Shown: positions 34,025 through 46,067, counted from the stretch's first letter. The stretch: DNA of 64,000 nucleotides from Histoplasma ohiense (GCA_017607445.1 JAEVHH010000006.1:124001-188000), one strand, 5' to 3'. Notes: generated from the sequence alone by a model not told the origin. Numbers and translations: made by a program.

Positions 34025-35341
34025 TGTGATTATTTGTCATATGGGATGTTTGATCTGGCGCTTCCTCGTCTGTGTGCTAGGAAGCGTGGGGGGAAGTGAC
34101 AAGGTGAATGAAATCATTTTCGTATATGTGTGGATATCATATCTTATGTCAGTTATATACCTATACCCTTCCATTGATATGTTTCTTAAGATCCCCTTTG
34201 GAGCATTTTGCGAAAGGATGAGAATGCGGCTTTGTTCTATCTTCCTGTAAATTTTGTAATAACTAATAATATAATATTGTTGCTGTCCTCCTGACATGAA
34301 ATAAGATTGAAATGAAATCTACCCTAACTTTGCAACCGATACAAGTGAGGTAATTACCAACTAGGTTCGCAGAAAATCGAAAAGCCCAAGGACAAGAAAA
34401 CTCAAGGAATTGTAAAGGTAAAGGTACATTGCGCAAGCTTCATCAGTAACCAGTAACTAAATGACCATCCAGTCATCCAGCCAACAGCGCTTAGCGAAGG
34501 GTAAGGTGAAATGAGAACAAGCAGCAACGCAGGTTCCGTAAAGACTCCGTCTCCACGATGTATAAAACCTAGATTAAGGAATGAAACGAACAAGCAGACG
34601 AGAGACTAGAGGACGTTAAGTTGACCAAAATAGGAAAACTGAAAAGAAGAGAGAAGAAAGAAGAAAGAAAGCAGGGATAGAGCGGACGAGAAAAGGAATG
34701 AAGCCCTGATTAAATTGTTACATCTCATATCACAACTCACCTGACCATGAGGTACAAGTATGGAATTCGCAAAAAGCCGTAGTTGTAAAACATTTAACAA
34801 GACGGGAAACGAGGATTTGATGAATATTGGACAGCCCTGGGGTGAAGGGGAAAAAGAAAAGGAAGTTGGCCCTATCCAATTGCACTGTAATCAAAACGTT
34901 AAAATGGAAGATTTGCGTGTTGGCAGGATGTATGCAATTTTCCAGCCTTCCATTTCTTCCATTGTAATCCTTATTCTTCCACCCTGCACAAAGATGACAT
35001 AACACATATGAGAGAGGATTTAAGATCACTGGGACTGGTAACGTTCGTAAGAGAACAAACGAACAAAAAGGATAGGAGAAAAATATTATCCTGGAACCAC
35101 AGACGTCAGGCGTAAAACGTGACTGGCATAAGAGGGACGAAGAAAGCAAAAACAGCCAGTGTTATGAAACGAAGACCAGAGAAGAAGAGGAAGAGGCTAT
35201 AGTACATGAATGGGGAAAATAAAAGCTCTTGTGTGGAAAAATGATGCATCCACAAGGTAGTATAAATTGCTCAGGGACGTCTGTGGATCACCAAAGACAC
35301 CAAAGAAAATACAAAAAATAAAGCACACTTATTAAAACTTG
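34025..35341. other. Convergent intergenic region between ureF and BRE1
   Basis: Here 1.3 kb separate two 3' ends. The longest frame (minus, 139 codons, 35149-34730) is hydrophobic without a recognisable domain and lies where the BRE1 3' untranslated region is expected. I saw no RNA gene. Confidence 0.5.
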
Positions 35342-37914
35342 TTAAAGGGTGATATGCATGTGGTCGTTGCTTCCAAATGATTTATTGCAATTGGGACATT
35401 TCCTCGACCGGGATGTCAGCCGCTCTTCCACACACTCCTTGCAGAAGACATGTCCGCAGGTTTTGATAACTGTGTTTTTGAAATTTCTTCGGCAGACAGT
35501 ACATAACGCAAGTGACTGCAACAAAATTAGAAGAATGATCGCTTGTAGTGGATGGAGCAGACATGAAACTCACTCTCAACATTTCATATTCGGTTGAAGA
35601 ATTGCCCAGTCCTTTATTCCTCCACGATTCCAGGTTTTTCTTAGTGTCCGCTAATGTAGCTTTAAGTCCCTCGACTTCCGTCTCAGCTTTACGGGATGCA
35701 TTCGTCGCCAATAAGAGGGAAGAGTCTTTGGCGACAATTTGTTTTTTGAGCTCCGTTACTTGTGAATTTAATCCTTGGATGACGATATCTGCTTCCGCGA
35801 GTTGTTGACGAGCTCCATGGTATTGCGATAAAGTGATTGTGAGAGTTTCTTTGGTTTCAGCGAGTTGTTTCTCTACGTTGGACACCAAGGAGCGAGTTAT
35901 AGTTTCTGCGTCTTTGAGTTGAGAGACTATATCCGAGCTTTTCATATTTTGGATTCGCAAGGATCGAAGTTCAGCATCCCGGGCCTCTTTGCTCTTCATT
36001 GCCGCAAAGTACTTTTGATCCGCCTTTGATTTCTCCGCTGTCAAACGCTGAACCCTCTCTTCAAGGATATTGAGGTCTGCGATCTTTTGCGAAGCTAATT
36101 TGGATGTTTTCCTAAATGCAGTTTGCATAGAAGCTAGCTCGGTGTTTAACAATTCGTATTGCTTTTCCAGCGTTTGATACTTGGCCCTTAGTTCTTCCAA
36201 AGGTAGGTCTTCGATTCGAGGACTGCCATCCTTGACTCCGTCCAGCTGGAGTTGTAAACGTTGTATTTCAGACTCCAATGCGCTGATTCGAGATTCTTTT
36301 GCATCGAGTAATTCCCTGGTTTGGCAGATAGAGGTTCTCTCCTGTTCCTGGGCAGCCTTTCTCATCTGTTGGTCCGCAAGAAGTTCATCACGAGCATTTC
36401 GAATCCGAGCTAGATCTGACTCTGTTTTGGCGAGCTGGGCCTCTTTCTCTCCAGCCGCAGCTTGAGACTCATTTTCGATTTGGATTCGATATGCATTCCT
36501 TTCCGCCTGCAGCTTCTCCGCTTCCTCACGAAGTTGCACATTGGTTGCCTCGAGATGGTTTATTCGTTTGATGACGTCCTCATGCTGTGACTTTAATTGT
36601 TTGAACAGGTCCGTATGGGCATAGTCTTCATCGGATAGCTTCGAGAACTGTTGTGTTGTGTTAAATTATGTATAGTGGGGTCAAAACAAATGGAATTATG
36701 CTCACTTTTATATTTAACTCTGTGATTTGGGTTAACAGCTTGGAATTCTCCGCTTCCAATTTCTCCAGCTGTTCCTTTTGTTTATCCGATATGGCAACAG
36801 CTCTATTGCGGCCCTCTTCCAGTTCGGTGATTCTGTCAGACGGATCTCCAACTCCATTGGAAGAAGAGATATCTTCTCGCTTATACGTCGAATTGTCTCC
36901 GCTAGGTCTTTGCGCTCCAAGGATATATTGCTTTTCCAAGCGCGCTACAGTCATACTTCTAGCCCGGTCAATTTTCTTTTCAGCAACCATATACCTTAAT
37001 GACGCAGCATCTAGTCGCTCTTCGAGCTGTTGCTTATCTATACGGCTTTTTTCTAATTCCGCAATTGTGACTTTTTCCTCTGCAAGCTTCTTGGCGAGCC
37101 GACCTTGAAGATCGATGACTTCAGCAGAAACATTTTCGGAGCGAGAAAATAGCTTAGAAATAGTCGCTTTAATATCATTGGAGCGTGCTTGTAAATGTTT
37201 TTCGAAGTTTTCATGGTCTGCGAAAAATAATGCACTGGGGAAAGATTGTTTATCTAAGGAAATAAGCGTTAAAAGAAGTCAAGATGGCCATGACGCGAAT
37301 GTCCGATTGCCTCAAAGAGACTCACCTTGATTTTCGTCAGCTGGCGAATTGAGTATAATTTTGACCTCATCAATTAACTTGAAACAAAAGATGATGTTAG
37401 CACACTCAACTGGTCGGAAGTCACGGGACACAATATTTCGTTGGACAAAAACCCTACCTGTTTAAACCACGCATCAATTATACGAAGGTGATCGTTGTGA
37501 TATTCAGTTGCTTTCGTTAATTCCTTTAATCTCGTTTCTAACGAACTCTTCTCGCGTTTGTATTCTTGCATCTGGCGCAAAATGGCATCTTTTTGAAAGC
37601 GCTATTTTCCGGACAAATTCGTCAGCATCTTTAATATTCAATCGGCAATGTTGAAATGAGCGGACGGAATACTATCAAAATTTACAGGCCCAACACGGGA
37701 GAGGAGACGGTAAGATACTCACTTCCAGGTCATCTTTCCAGGGCATATCGGAGTCTGGGTGAGGCTTGGCACCACCATTCAACGAGGTAGCCTGTTTCTT
37801 CAAGGGAGGGGTAGATTCATTTGGATCGTAAGCAGCAGGTCTTTTCCGATCTTCCATTCTGACGACGAGGCCGGATTCGGCTAAAGGGACGGTTGACGCT
37901 TCGACGGCCGGCAT
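35342..37914 (-). CDS. BRE1: BRE1 E3 ubiquitin ligase for histone H2B
   Basis: BRE1, with the E2 Rad6, monoubiquitinates histone H2B in transcribed chromatin. Six exons were placed: 37914-37723, 37601-37458, 37377-37326, 37253-36706, 36647-35574 and 35515-35342, total 727 residues. The joins restore DDLE-RFQKDAI, FKQ-LIDEVK, ENQ-DKQSF, NIKV-type K-FSKLSDEDY and EMLR-SLALCTVC. The start at 37914 (MPAVEAST) is preceded by no nearer ATG in frame except an internal one at 37857 (MEDRKRPAA), which is an alternative. Most of the protein is coiled coil, with a long heptad region at about residues 250-640. The C-terminal RING has CTVCRRNF, CGHVFCKECV and RKCPNCNKSF and ends HMHITL, the conserved terminus. 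Introns are 58-121 nt. Confidence 0.96.
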
Positions 37915-38365
37915 CAGGGCATCAGGGGCAACATGCAATCTTGTTGATCACCGCCTACACAGCCACGACAACGACGAAACAACCGTGACAGGAGCAGCGA
38001 TTGGGAGAAGAATCGAAAGACAATGGATGCAATACGAGAGGGAAGGTTCGCAGAGGTGATTGAGAGGGGGGTGAGTGGAGAGGGAGAGAGAGCAAGAGAA
38101 TCAACGAGTGCGGTTGAGGAGAAACAGAACAAGAAGAACAAGAGTCGATCCTGCACCATTCCATATATGGTTTAGTACGAATATGGTACGCCTCTCACGT
38201 GATTGTTTCAAATTTAACCTTCTTTTTTCAGTTAGTCTCGTCACAGGATCTCTATCTTCCTCGCTCGCATGCAACCACCGAACTATTGAGCGTTATAGAT
38301 GACCATTCAGAGGGTTCACGGCTCTCTAACTAGATATACAGAAGCGAATAGTCTAATATTGCGCC
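37915..38365. promoter_or_regulatory. Upstream region shared by BRE1 (-) and BDP1 (+)
   Basis: The divergent starts are 451 bp apart. On the plus strand a GA-rich tract (GGAGAGGGAGAGAGAGCAAGAG) near 38077 gives a CT-rich leader for BRE1, a common feature of fungal core promoters. No other signal stands out. Confidence 0.5.
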
Positions 38366-40222
38366 ATGGTGTCCTTTTCGAGCTCTGTGATCAGTAAGTG
38401 CGATCTGCATATAATCTATGCAGGCACAGTTCTAACCAATGTGGTAGATAAGTCAGGGAAGAAGTTTGCGCCCAAGCCCCCCGCCCGTCGTATTGGTGCT
38501 ATTTCAGCCGGTACCCTGTCTGCTAGAGCCAATGTAGAGAGACAGACAACTTCAAAACCTCCTCAATCTACTCAATCCGCCATATCGCCTGAAAGCTCTG
38601 CTCCAGTTCCGACTGCTGACCCCGCCAAAAGTACCCCGCAGCGCGCCGAAGAGTCATCTCAATCACCATTACCACCATCAACACCACCACCGCTACAAAA
38701 ATCACCAACACGAACGCAATCGCAGATACCGCCCCGGCCATCCACCAGTCAATCCAAAACCAAATCTACAGCCATCCCAATACCTACTCCAAGACGGAGG
38801 CCATCGATTCCTTCTCCTCAAGGGTCTGCATCTTCCCACACCGTCACCCCCGTTTTAGCGTCCACACCGAACGCGCTCCCGTTAGAAACAACTTCACTTG
38901 AACCAGCAAAACCACAGCATGATCAGCACAAAGCCCCTCAAACACCTCAAAATGCTGCATCGAGCCCCAAGCGGCAACGCAATGAGCAGCCTGTTGACAG
39001 CCAACCAGCAAAACGCACCAAGACCGTGCAGCCTATTACAAAATTTACACCTACCTTGCAAGGGGAAACACCACATCCGAGGTCTAACTCCCAGGGGCCA
39101 CATTCTCAACTTGAAGTGACACCCACAACAAAGACTGTTGCTAAGAGAGTTGCCAAACCGCCCGCGCATCGGAAGCAATCAGCTGAACAGATAGCAGAGA
39201 ATGTCATCGCTGCTGCAGCAGAAACAAGACCCCGCTCTCGAAGGAGACGGCAGCCAACACCGGAGAATGCAGAATCCATAGAGATTGCCCCCACTGTGGT
39301 GAAAATGTCAGATCTCTGCCGAGATCTCCGTACCGGGAAGAAATCAAAGCGAGAGATGGAACTGCAAAGCATGGATCTAACGGAACTTGCAAAGAAACAA
39401 AAGGAGCGCGAAGAGCGGATCAGAAATGGAAATAACCCCCCGAAAGCTGGCTCAACTGAACGACACACGAGCGGAGATGAACCCGGTCGAGACGAAGCAG
39501 GAGATCTTGGCGGTCCGAAGATGAGGATTGTAAATGGGGAGATCGTCATCGACGCTTCCTCCCTCCAAATAGACCGCCATGCAAACGCAGCTAGAAACGA
39601 AGGTGACTTGGAAGAGGTCGAAGAAAACCGGCTGACAAAACGCATAAACGCCGCCTCTTTCGGCAAACGCACCAAAGTCGAATCTTGGGACGAAGACATG
39701 ACCGACCTTTTCTACCGCGGTCTGCGCATGTTCGGCACGGATTTCATGATGATTAGCAAGATGTTCCCTGGTCGTTCACGACGGCAGATTAAGCTGAAAT
39801 TCTCAAACGAGGAGCGTCGATATCCGCAACGAATCAAAGAAACCCTCCTCGGACCTCGTGAAGCTATCGATTTGGCCACGTACTCGGAGATGACGAATAC
39901 GATATATGATGACCCGCGTGTCATTGAGCAGGAATTGTATGAAGAGAAGAAGAGGATCGAAGCGGAACATGCGAAAGAGAAGGAGGCGAAGGAGGAACTT
40001 TTGCGCAATCCGGGTGGGGTGCTATCGTCGTCTGTAGCAACGGCAGCTGGGCCGTCAGGTTCGAATGTGTTGCCGAGCATTGAGGGTGAGGGCGAGGGTG
40101 AGGGTGGGGTTGTCAATGGGGGAAGAAGGGAGAGGAAAAAGGGAACGACTGGTGTTCACAAGTTCGGTGGGGGAACGGAGGAGATTTTGGGAACAATTGA
40201 TGATATGCCTGTATCTGTGTAA
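38366..40222 (+). CDS. BDP1: TFIIIB subunit B'' (BDP1)
   Basis: BDP1 joins TBP and BRF1 in TFIIIB, which recruits RNA polymerase III to tRNA and 5S genes. The protein starts MVSFSSSVI; a 54-nt intron (38394-38447, GTAAGT donor, TTCTAAC branch, TAG acceptor) joins this to NKSGKKFAPK, the conserved N-terminus. The intron has no stop and keeps frame, so it is easily missed. A long Pro/Ser/Thr-rich low-complexity region (about residues 40-290) follows. The SANT domain lies at about 420-475 (SWDEDMTDLFYRGLRMFGTDF, MISKMFPGRSRRQIKLKF). Downstream comes the conserved helical extension (RIKETLLG, ATYSEMTN) and an acidic coiled coil. The C-terminus is Gly/Glu-rich. Length is 600 residues. Confidence 0.95.
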   Translation: MVSFSSSVISKCDLHIIYAGTVLTNVVDKSGKKFAPKPPARRIGAISAGTLSARANVERQTTSKPPQSTQSAISPESSAPVPTADPAKSTPQRAEESSQSPLPPSTPPPLQKSPTRTQSQIPPRPSTSQSKTKSTAIPIPTPRRRPSIPSPQGSASSHTVTPVLASTPNALPLETTSLEPAKPQHDQHKAPQTPQNAASSPKRQRNEQPVDSQPAKRTKTVQPITKFTPTLQGETPHPRSNSQGPHSQLEVTPTTKTVAKRVAKPPAHRKQSAEQIAENVIAAAAETRPRSRRRRQPTPENAESIEIAPTVVKMSDLCRDLRTGKKSKREMELQSMDLTELAKKQKEREERIRNGNNPPKAGSTERHTSGDEPGRDEAGDLGGPKMRIVNGEIVIDASSLQIDRHANAARNEGDLEEVEENRLTKRINAASFGKRTKVESWDEDMTDLFYRGLRMFGTDFMMISKMFPGRSRRQIKLKFSNEERRYPQRIKETLLGPREAIDLATYSEMTNTIYDDPRVIEQELYEEKKRIEAEHAKEKEAKEELLRNPGGVLSSSVATAAGPSGSNVLPSIEGEGEGEGGVVNGGRRERKKGTTGVHKFGGGTEEILGTIDDMPVSV

Positions 40223-40994
40223 TTCATTCATATGCTTCAGGCTGCTGCAGGACTTCCACTTTTGTAATATATGACGAGTGTCTTCTCAGGCAAGGCGGGG
40301 TTTGGTTATGTTTACGTTTAATGATTCTTCCATAATGTATGTATTTAATCAAGCAATTTCTTCTCGTTGAAGAAGGGAAAGGGTCTATTAATGGGTCAAT
40401 GTAATGAACTATTAGCTGCATGTGGTGTACTGGGTTTATATACGGGGTAGTTACATCATATGAAGCACACTGACACCCCAATGCCCGACAAAGTGTATGG
40501 ATCTAATTTGAATATGGACGTATATTTGTGATTAAGCCACATTCGCGCTTTTGACAAGCATATTCCGAAATATGTATTTGTCGCGACTTCTCCAGGGTGT
40601 GAACAAATAATCTTCTTTTGCTCAAACTTTAAGTGCTGTTTTCATTCAATTGTCATTCTATCAAAAGCGGGTAAATTCATATTAAGTCGCGGGAAATAAT
40701 ACAATGGTTCAATCTTGCCGCTTACAAATTTAGTGCGTCGTTTTTATTGGGCGTGCTAAGCGCCCAAGAGTTTCTGAGTTTCTAACGCAGCTCGTTGACT
40801 ATTTTTGTTTCGAAGTTGACAACTAAGCTTCAAAAATTTGTCTGCCTAATGATGTTTTTGTCACGAGCAGTAAAGATTTATTGAGCCGGGCGAACCTCCT
40901 AGTGAAAGCAGCCTTTATTTAACCAGGAAACTAACCTCCGTAACAGCTCCAGTGCTCTCTATCAAACATCACTTACCATGTTCACCACCCAAAA
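40223..40994. other. Intergenic region between BDP1 and the SARAF-like gene
   Basis: The left part should be the BDP1 3' end, the right part the promoter of the next gene. Only short frames are seen. AT content is high near 40300-40350 and 40500-40700. Confidence 0.5.
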
Positions 40995-41951
40995 ATGACA
41001 CGCATCTACACAACCATCGTTCCCCTCCTCTCCGTCCTCCTCTCCCTCCTCCCGGCTCAAGCCCAAGCCTACAAGCCCTCAAGAGCACCTGCCTCCAAAG
41101 ATGCCGTCCTCCTCAGCGCCATCCAATCCTTAACCTTCCACTCGAACCGCAAAACAACCCACCGCCGCCTCCCCGCCGTCGAACAACTAACCTGCATCGG
41201 GCCCTCGAAGAAGATATGCGCCCTCTACACCCCAGATACCATGCGCTGCGTGAATCAAGGACATGACTACGACGTGAATGACGTGCAGTGGACGTGCACG
41301 GCGCACTTGCCGCCGGAGTTTAGGCTGGGGAGCACGGATGTGGTCTGTGAAGGCTACCGGGATAAGGAGGATCCGTGGGTGTTGAAAGGGAGTTGTGGGG
41401 TGGAATACCGGTTGCTGTTGACGGAGAGGGGGGAGCAAAGGTACGGGGAACTCGTTGGTGGGTACGGGAATGTGCGTAGCTGGTTGGAGTCCCTCTGGGA
41501 GCTAATTTCCTCCTTGTTGTTTTACGGAGTCTTGGCTGTTATTTTCCTATTGGCCTATGGTTGTCTAGCTGGCGGAGCTCGGCAGAGGAGAGGCGGCCGG
41601 CCATGGTGGGGCTGGGGAGGTGGATGGGGTCCTGGAGGCGGTGGAGGCGGAGGATGGGGAGGATGGGGAGGATGGGGAGGATGGGGAGGATGGAATGATC
41701 CGCCACCTCCATATGAATATTCGGGATTTAGGAAGATGCCGTCGTGGACGCCTGGGTTTTGGACTGGTGCAGCGGCTGGGAGCGCGGCAGCATATGCTCT
41801 GGGCAGGCGGGGTGGGTCGGAATCAAGATCTGGGTGGGGATGGGGATCGGACCGAGCAGAAAGCTCAAGAGCAAGATATTCTAGGCCGGCATTTTCACCC
41901 TCTGCTTCAACGACGGAAAGTACTGGATTTGGCGGTTCTAGGAGGCGGTAA
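40995..41951 (+). CDS. SARAF (TMEM66)-like ER membrane protein
   Basis: SARAF in animals damps store-operated calcium entry from the ER; the role in fungi is unknown. The single-exon frame of 318 residues begins with a signal peptide (IVPLLSVLLSLLPAQAQA, cut after about residue 25). The lumenal part has the family pattern LLSAIQSLTFH, then QLTCIGP, TMRCVNQG, VQWTCTAHLPPEF and a further pair of Cys (VVCEGY, GSCGVEY). A single membrane segment (LLFYGVLAVIFLLAYGCLA, about 175-195) leads to a cytosolic tail with a GWG repeat and Ser/Gly/Arg-rich end. An alternative ATG at 40952 is in another frame. Domain order matches the animal protein. Confidence 0.88.
   Translation: MTRIYTTIVPLLSVLLSLLPAQAQAYKPSRAPASKDAVLLSAIQSLTFHSNRKTTHRRLPAVEQLTCIGPSKKICALYTPDTMRCVNQGHDYDVNDVQWTCTAHLPPEFRLGSTDVVCEGYRDKEDPWVLKGSCGVEYRLLLTERGEQRYGELVGGYGNVRSWLESLWELISSLLFYGVLAVIFLLAYGCLAGGARQRRGGRPWWGWGGGWGPGGGGGGGWGGWGGWGGWGGWNDPPPPYEYSGFRKMPSWTPGFWTGAAAGSAAAYALGRRGGSESRSGWGWGSDRAESSRARYSRPAFSPSASTTESTGFGGSRRR
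41652..41693 (+). repeat. 9-bp minisatellite GGATGGGGA inside the SARAF-like gene
   Basis: Four full units and a partial fifth, identical to each other, encode GWGGWGGWG in the cytosolic tail. Nine-base units keep the frame, so copy number could vary without frameshift. Confidence 0.9.
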
Positions 41952-42524
41952 TGAGAGATTATGGAATTTTCACCAACTCTCGTCTGGCTTGTGACAACTT
42001 TCAGTGGGAATGTACTGCCGACCTTTTTTTATCCTTGGAGATACGACAAAAATTGCTAATTTGCTTTTATGCTCTTTTATGACAAAATAGTCCCCCATTT
42101 CTAGACTACTAACATCTCTTATTTTGCCGCGAAGTTGATGATATAGACTATACGTGCACACGTTGGTATGGCTCCGTTGTCCTGTGCGTCATTCGTGGGA
42201 TGCTGGCACCACTCCAGGCTCAACGAAAAACTCGGTAGGAAGGTATTTCTTTAAAAACATTGTAAAGCCCACCTGCATGCCTATATATCTTCATGGGCTA
42301 TCAATATCCCATGGAATGGAACACAGGGCAAATATCATGTGACTCATTCCTTTGCCAAGCGATAAGATCGATCTGATATCGTTCTCCACTTCAACTTCGC
42401 AGTTTTGCGTAATATTCAATTCAGTTGATGGCAGCTATCAGTACGAAACTTCGCTTTGGCTCGCTTCCAACTACGCGTTGCGATATGGAATCGTGTACCC
42501 ATAAGTGCCTGATGCCCCATTAGA
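41952..42524. other. Intergenic region between the SARAF-like gene and MMM1
   Basis: The genes are in tandem on the plus strand. Only short frames occur. The right part must hold the MMM1 promoter. Confidence 0.5.
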
Positions 42525-44248
42525 ATGGCAGGTCCTTCAAGTCTGTCCCCGTTGCGCTCCCAAGCATTCTCCCCCAAGCTAAGCCTATCACCACAGATCA
42601 GACCCAAGCTCCACCGCCCGCTTTGGTGCAGCCCTCGTAAGTCTAGCCTCCCTGTCCATACTAATAAGGTCTCTCCAGCCCTTCTAATAGCTTCTGATAT
42701 AGTCTCTCTTTTACACAAGGCCTTCTTGTTGGCCAACTGTCCGTTGTCCTACTGATCGGAGCCTTCATCAAATTCTTCATATTCGGCGAAGCTCCTCCAC
42801 CTCCGTCCCGGAGCGGTCTGTACAATCGTACGAGTTCCCATCGACGATCGTATTCTATAAATGCAATCTCTACAGATTTTAGTCCGCGAACACTAAGAGA
42901 AAAGCCCTCAACGTCCAACATACTGCGGCCTGTCCCCTCGTCCTCCACGAACACCCGCTCCATCCTTCGAAAGACATATTACAGTGCCACACCTACAAAT
43001 CCTACTTCCAAACATGGCCGATCACGCGTCCACCATTCCTCTCATCAGCCAGAATCTCTGGACTGGTTTAATGTTCTCATTGCACAGACCATCGCCCAAT
43101 ATCGACAGACAGCATATATCCTCAAGGACTCGCCCACGTCGTCCATCCTCGCCTCTCTCTCTGAAGCGCTAAACAATCCAGAGAAGAAACCTTCCTTCAT
43201 AGACACCATCAAAGTAACAGACATATCGCTTGGCGAGGAGTTCCCCATCTTCAGCAATTGCCGCGTGATCGCCGTCGAAGATCCAAACTCCGACGGCGGC
43301 CGCCTCCAGGCACTCATGGACGTCGACCTAAGTGATGACAACCTTTCTCTGGCCGTCGAAACTTCCCTCCTCCTAAACTACCCAAAACCTTTCTCCGCCG
43401 TCCTCCCCGTCGCCCTCGCCGTCTCCGTCGTCCGCTTCTCTGGTACATTATGCATCTCCTTTGTCCCCGGCCCCGGCACCTCAGATCAAACAATGGGCCC
43501 ATCCGCTTCTCCACCGAACCAAAGTACCAGCACCGAAACTGTCTCCATCGACGATCAAACTTTCGAAGGGCAGAGCACTCAACAACATACTTTTCACCAA
43601 AACAAGCCTACTAATTCCACCCCGACCGCTGCCACAGCCGACGACGCACACACCAAGCATGCGCATGGCATCCCTAAAACAAGCCTCGCCTTCTCCTTTC
43701 TACCAGACTACCGCCTCGACCTCTCCGTGCGCTCGCTCATCGGCTCTCGCAGCCGCCTGCAAGATGTGCCCAAGGTAGCACAACTGGTCGAGGCGCGCAT
43801 GCAGGCATGGTTTGAAGAGCGAGTCGTCGAGCCGCGCGTGCAGGTTGTGGGGTTGCCGAATATTTGGCCTCGGATGGGGAGGACGGGGGTGAGGGGCAGT
43901 CAGGAGGAGGCGGAGGCTAGGGCGGGAGTGGGGTCTGTACCAGTTGATATTCCTGGCACGGCTGGTGGGGATGGGATGAGAGGAAGGGGAGGGGGAGGGG
44001 GAGGTGGGGGCCTGAGAGGGAATTCGTCGGGGCGGGGGATGGGATATGATGGATTGCGGTATCGACCTAATGCGCATGGTGATGGTGGGACTGGCGTTGT
44101 GCAGGGTCAGGGTGCGGGCGGAATATTCTGTGAGGCCGGTCCACAGAGTCAGAACAGAGGAGGTGACGATGGGGAAGGGCCCGGGAGGGGTAGCGATGAG
44201 CGGTTTGCGATGCCAGGGTCGATGCCGGACTCGGTAGCAGTGACGTAG
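42525..44248 (+). CDS. MMM1: MMM1, ER-anchored subunit of the ERMES tether
   Basis: MMM1 is the ER membrane subunit of ERMES, which links ER to mitochondria and moves phospholipids through SMP domains. The 5' end needs two small exons: 42525-42540 (MAGPS) and 42597-42636, then exon 3 from 42703. Joining them gives MAGPSNQTQAPPPALVQPS followed by LSFTQGLLVGQL, which agrees with the family N-terminus. Introns are 56 and 66 nt; the first has an unusual GTCTGT donor. The membrane segment LLVGQLSVVLLIGAFIKFFIF is at about residues 26-46. The SMP domain runs from SLDWFNVLIAQTIAQYR to RLDLSVRSLIGSRSRLQDVPKV, with a Ser/Thr-rich insertion. The C-terminus after NIWPRMGRTGVRG is a Gly-rich low-complexity tail. 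Total 533 residues. Confidence 0.94.
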
Positions 44249-44995
44249 CTGATAATGATTCCAGTGAAAGTGGGCGGAAGAGAGGTAACTTCTTTTTTGT
44301 ATGCGTGTTGGGGTATTACTTTTTTGTTTCCTATTTTCCATAGTATCCAAGATGGTGTCAGGTATTTGGTAGCATTTCCATACGTATAGTTATATATTCT
44401 TCTGTTTCTGTATATCTATCTAGCGGTTCGCGTTTTCATTTCTAAGATTCTGTCATATTATATAGATCACCCCACCATCCGAACCGCAGGCAACAAAAAT
44501 CATGATAATCATATCTCAAAATTCAATTATATCTGCAACAAAATAACCAAGTCAACCAAGTCGCTTGCGTCAACTATTGCATTCTTTAACAATGAGCGAA
44601 AAGGGTAAAAAGAGAAAGAAAGGAATGTAAACGCTGTTATTACCAAGGGGGGATATCTAGCCTGATAAGAAATGGTAACCCCTGCGCGGAACCCCCAATT
44701 TCCATCAAATAATAAAGAGTTGTCATCAACCATTAACATCATCGCACGTTCACATTAGGAAACTCGACGACTAGGACGGCATACATATCACCCATCCATT
44801 CTATCCACCATGCCGAGAGAGATATATACTAACAACAACAAGTCACGTTAGATGCAAGCAGAATATGTAGGCCGGGATGTACTCCGAAAAGTGTAGTAGA
44901 GATCAGGGTGTTCATGTTGTCATAGTTCACTTGTTCTGAACCACAGAAGAAACCAAATGTATGAGAGTGTGGCCTTTCCGGATTACATCGAGGGA
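44249..44995. other. Convergent intergenic region between MMM1 and the ARD gene
   Basis: It should contain both 3' untranslated regions. Frames are short. No RNA gene or repeat of note was seen. Confidence 0.5.
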
Positions 44996-45206
44996 CTAAG
45001 GGGTAGAGGAAGAAATATGGGATTCGACATATTTTTTGCGATGCTGGTTTGCATCCAGCTCTGGCGCGCGGTTCAGAGGCGTCCATTTCGGCTCGTCTTG
45101 GAAGAGGCGCATGGCTTTCACATACTGTTTTATCGAGGTATGATCAGTATGTGTGTACATCTAGCAAATCAACCCGCGCCCACTCCCCCCTCTCCAAATC
45201 CCCCCA

Positions 45207-45245
<39 letters not shown>

Positions 45246-45763
45246 GCACAGAAAAAGGAAAAGAAAAAAAGACTCACATTATTCTCATCCGTTGTAAACC
45301 GATGATAAATGCCCGCCGGCAACACAATCAAATCGCCTTTCCCCAATCGGATGCGCACCCACTCGTCATCTTTACTACGGACATCGAAGAACCCTTCCCC
45401 GTCAACTATATACCGAATCTCCTCATCCTCATGTAGATGCTCATGGAAGAACATCTTTACTTTATCCTCGTACACATCACCCATCTTCTCTGGTGATATG
45501 ATGATCTCATCGCGGTTCTTGTAGCCGCGATCCCTGGCTAAAGCGTCGACGGCGGATATAGCGGGACAATGGCGGTAGAGCACACCAATGGTGGCGAGGT
45601 AGGATGCGTCGACAGTGCGGCCAGAGTCATGGGGGAGGCGTTGGTCGCCCTGTGGAGGTGGATGTTAGATAGATGTTGGCCCCACTACAAGGGAGCTCTG
45701 GCGGGGTACGAGGGGTATTAGGGAGTAACGCACAGGGATGTTATCGTACCAGTAGGCCTTCAT
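44996..45763 (-). CDS. ADI1: Acireductone dioxygenase (methionine salvage)
   Basis: ARD oxidises acireductone in the methionine salvage pathway; the metal (Fe or Ni) decides the products. Exons are 45763-45734, 45649-45278 and 45124-44996, giving 176 residues, normal for the family. The first encodes only MKAYWYDNIP and joins to GDQRLPHDSG. The cupin metal site is visible: HLHEDEEIRY (two His and a Glu) in exon 2 and the later His in LPAGIYHRF. Exon 3 starts YVKAMRLFQDEPKWTPLNR, the conserved C-terminal block. The second intron (153 nt) holds a (CT)16 microsatellite on the plus strand, that is, (GA)16 in the transcript, close to the donor. It is divergent from MTO1, 304 bp apart. Confidence 0.95.
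45211..45243. repeat. (CT)16 microsatellite in an ARD intron
   Basis: An uninterrupted CT run of 33 bases lies within the second intron of the acireductone dioxygenase gene. It is likely to vary in length between strains. Confidence 0.9.
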
Positions 45764-46067
45764 TTTGGGCAATGTTGGAGAGACAATGTGCACAGTATCT
45801 GCAACAAGGGATTATGGATAGTTCAATATAGATGGCGATGAAGAAGGATGGTGGGATGGCAATCAGGAAACCTCGTGTTGTATGTAGATGGAAAACGTTG
45901 ATTGATAAATACGTCTTGAGAAAAATCCACTAGTAAAATTCACGTGTTTTCCATCCAATCTTCAAGAACATTTTTTATATTTTGATATGAATGATAGTCA
46001 GAACAGCGATGTCTACTGAGGACCAAATTCTGGTAATACAGAATATATAACTAACTGGCATATTGCT

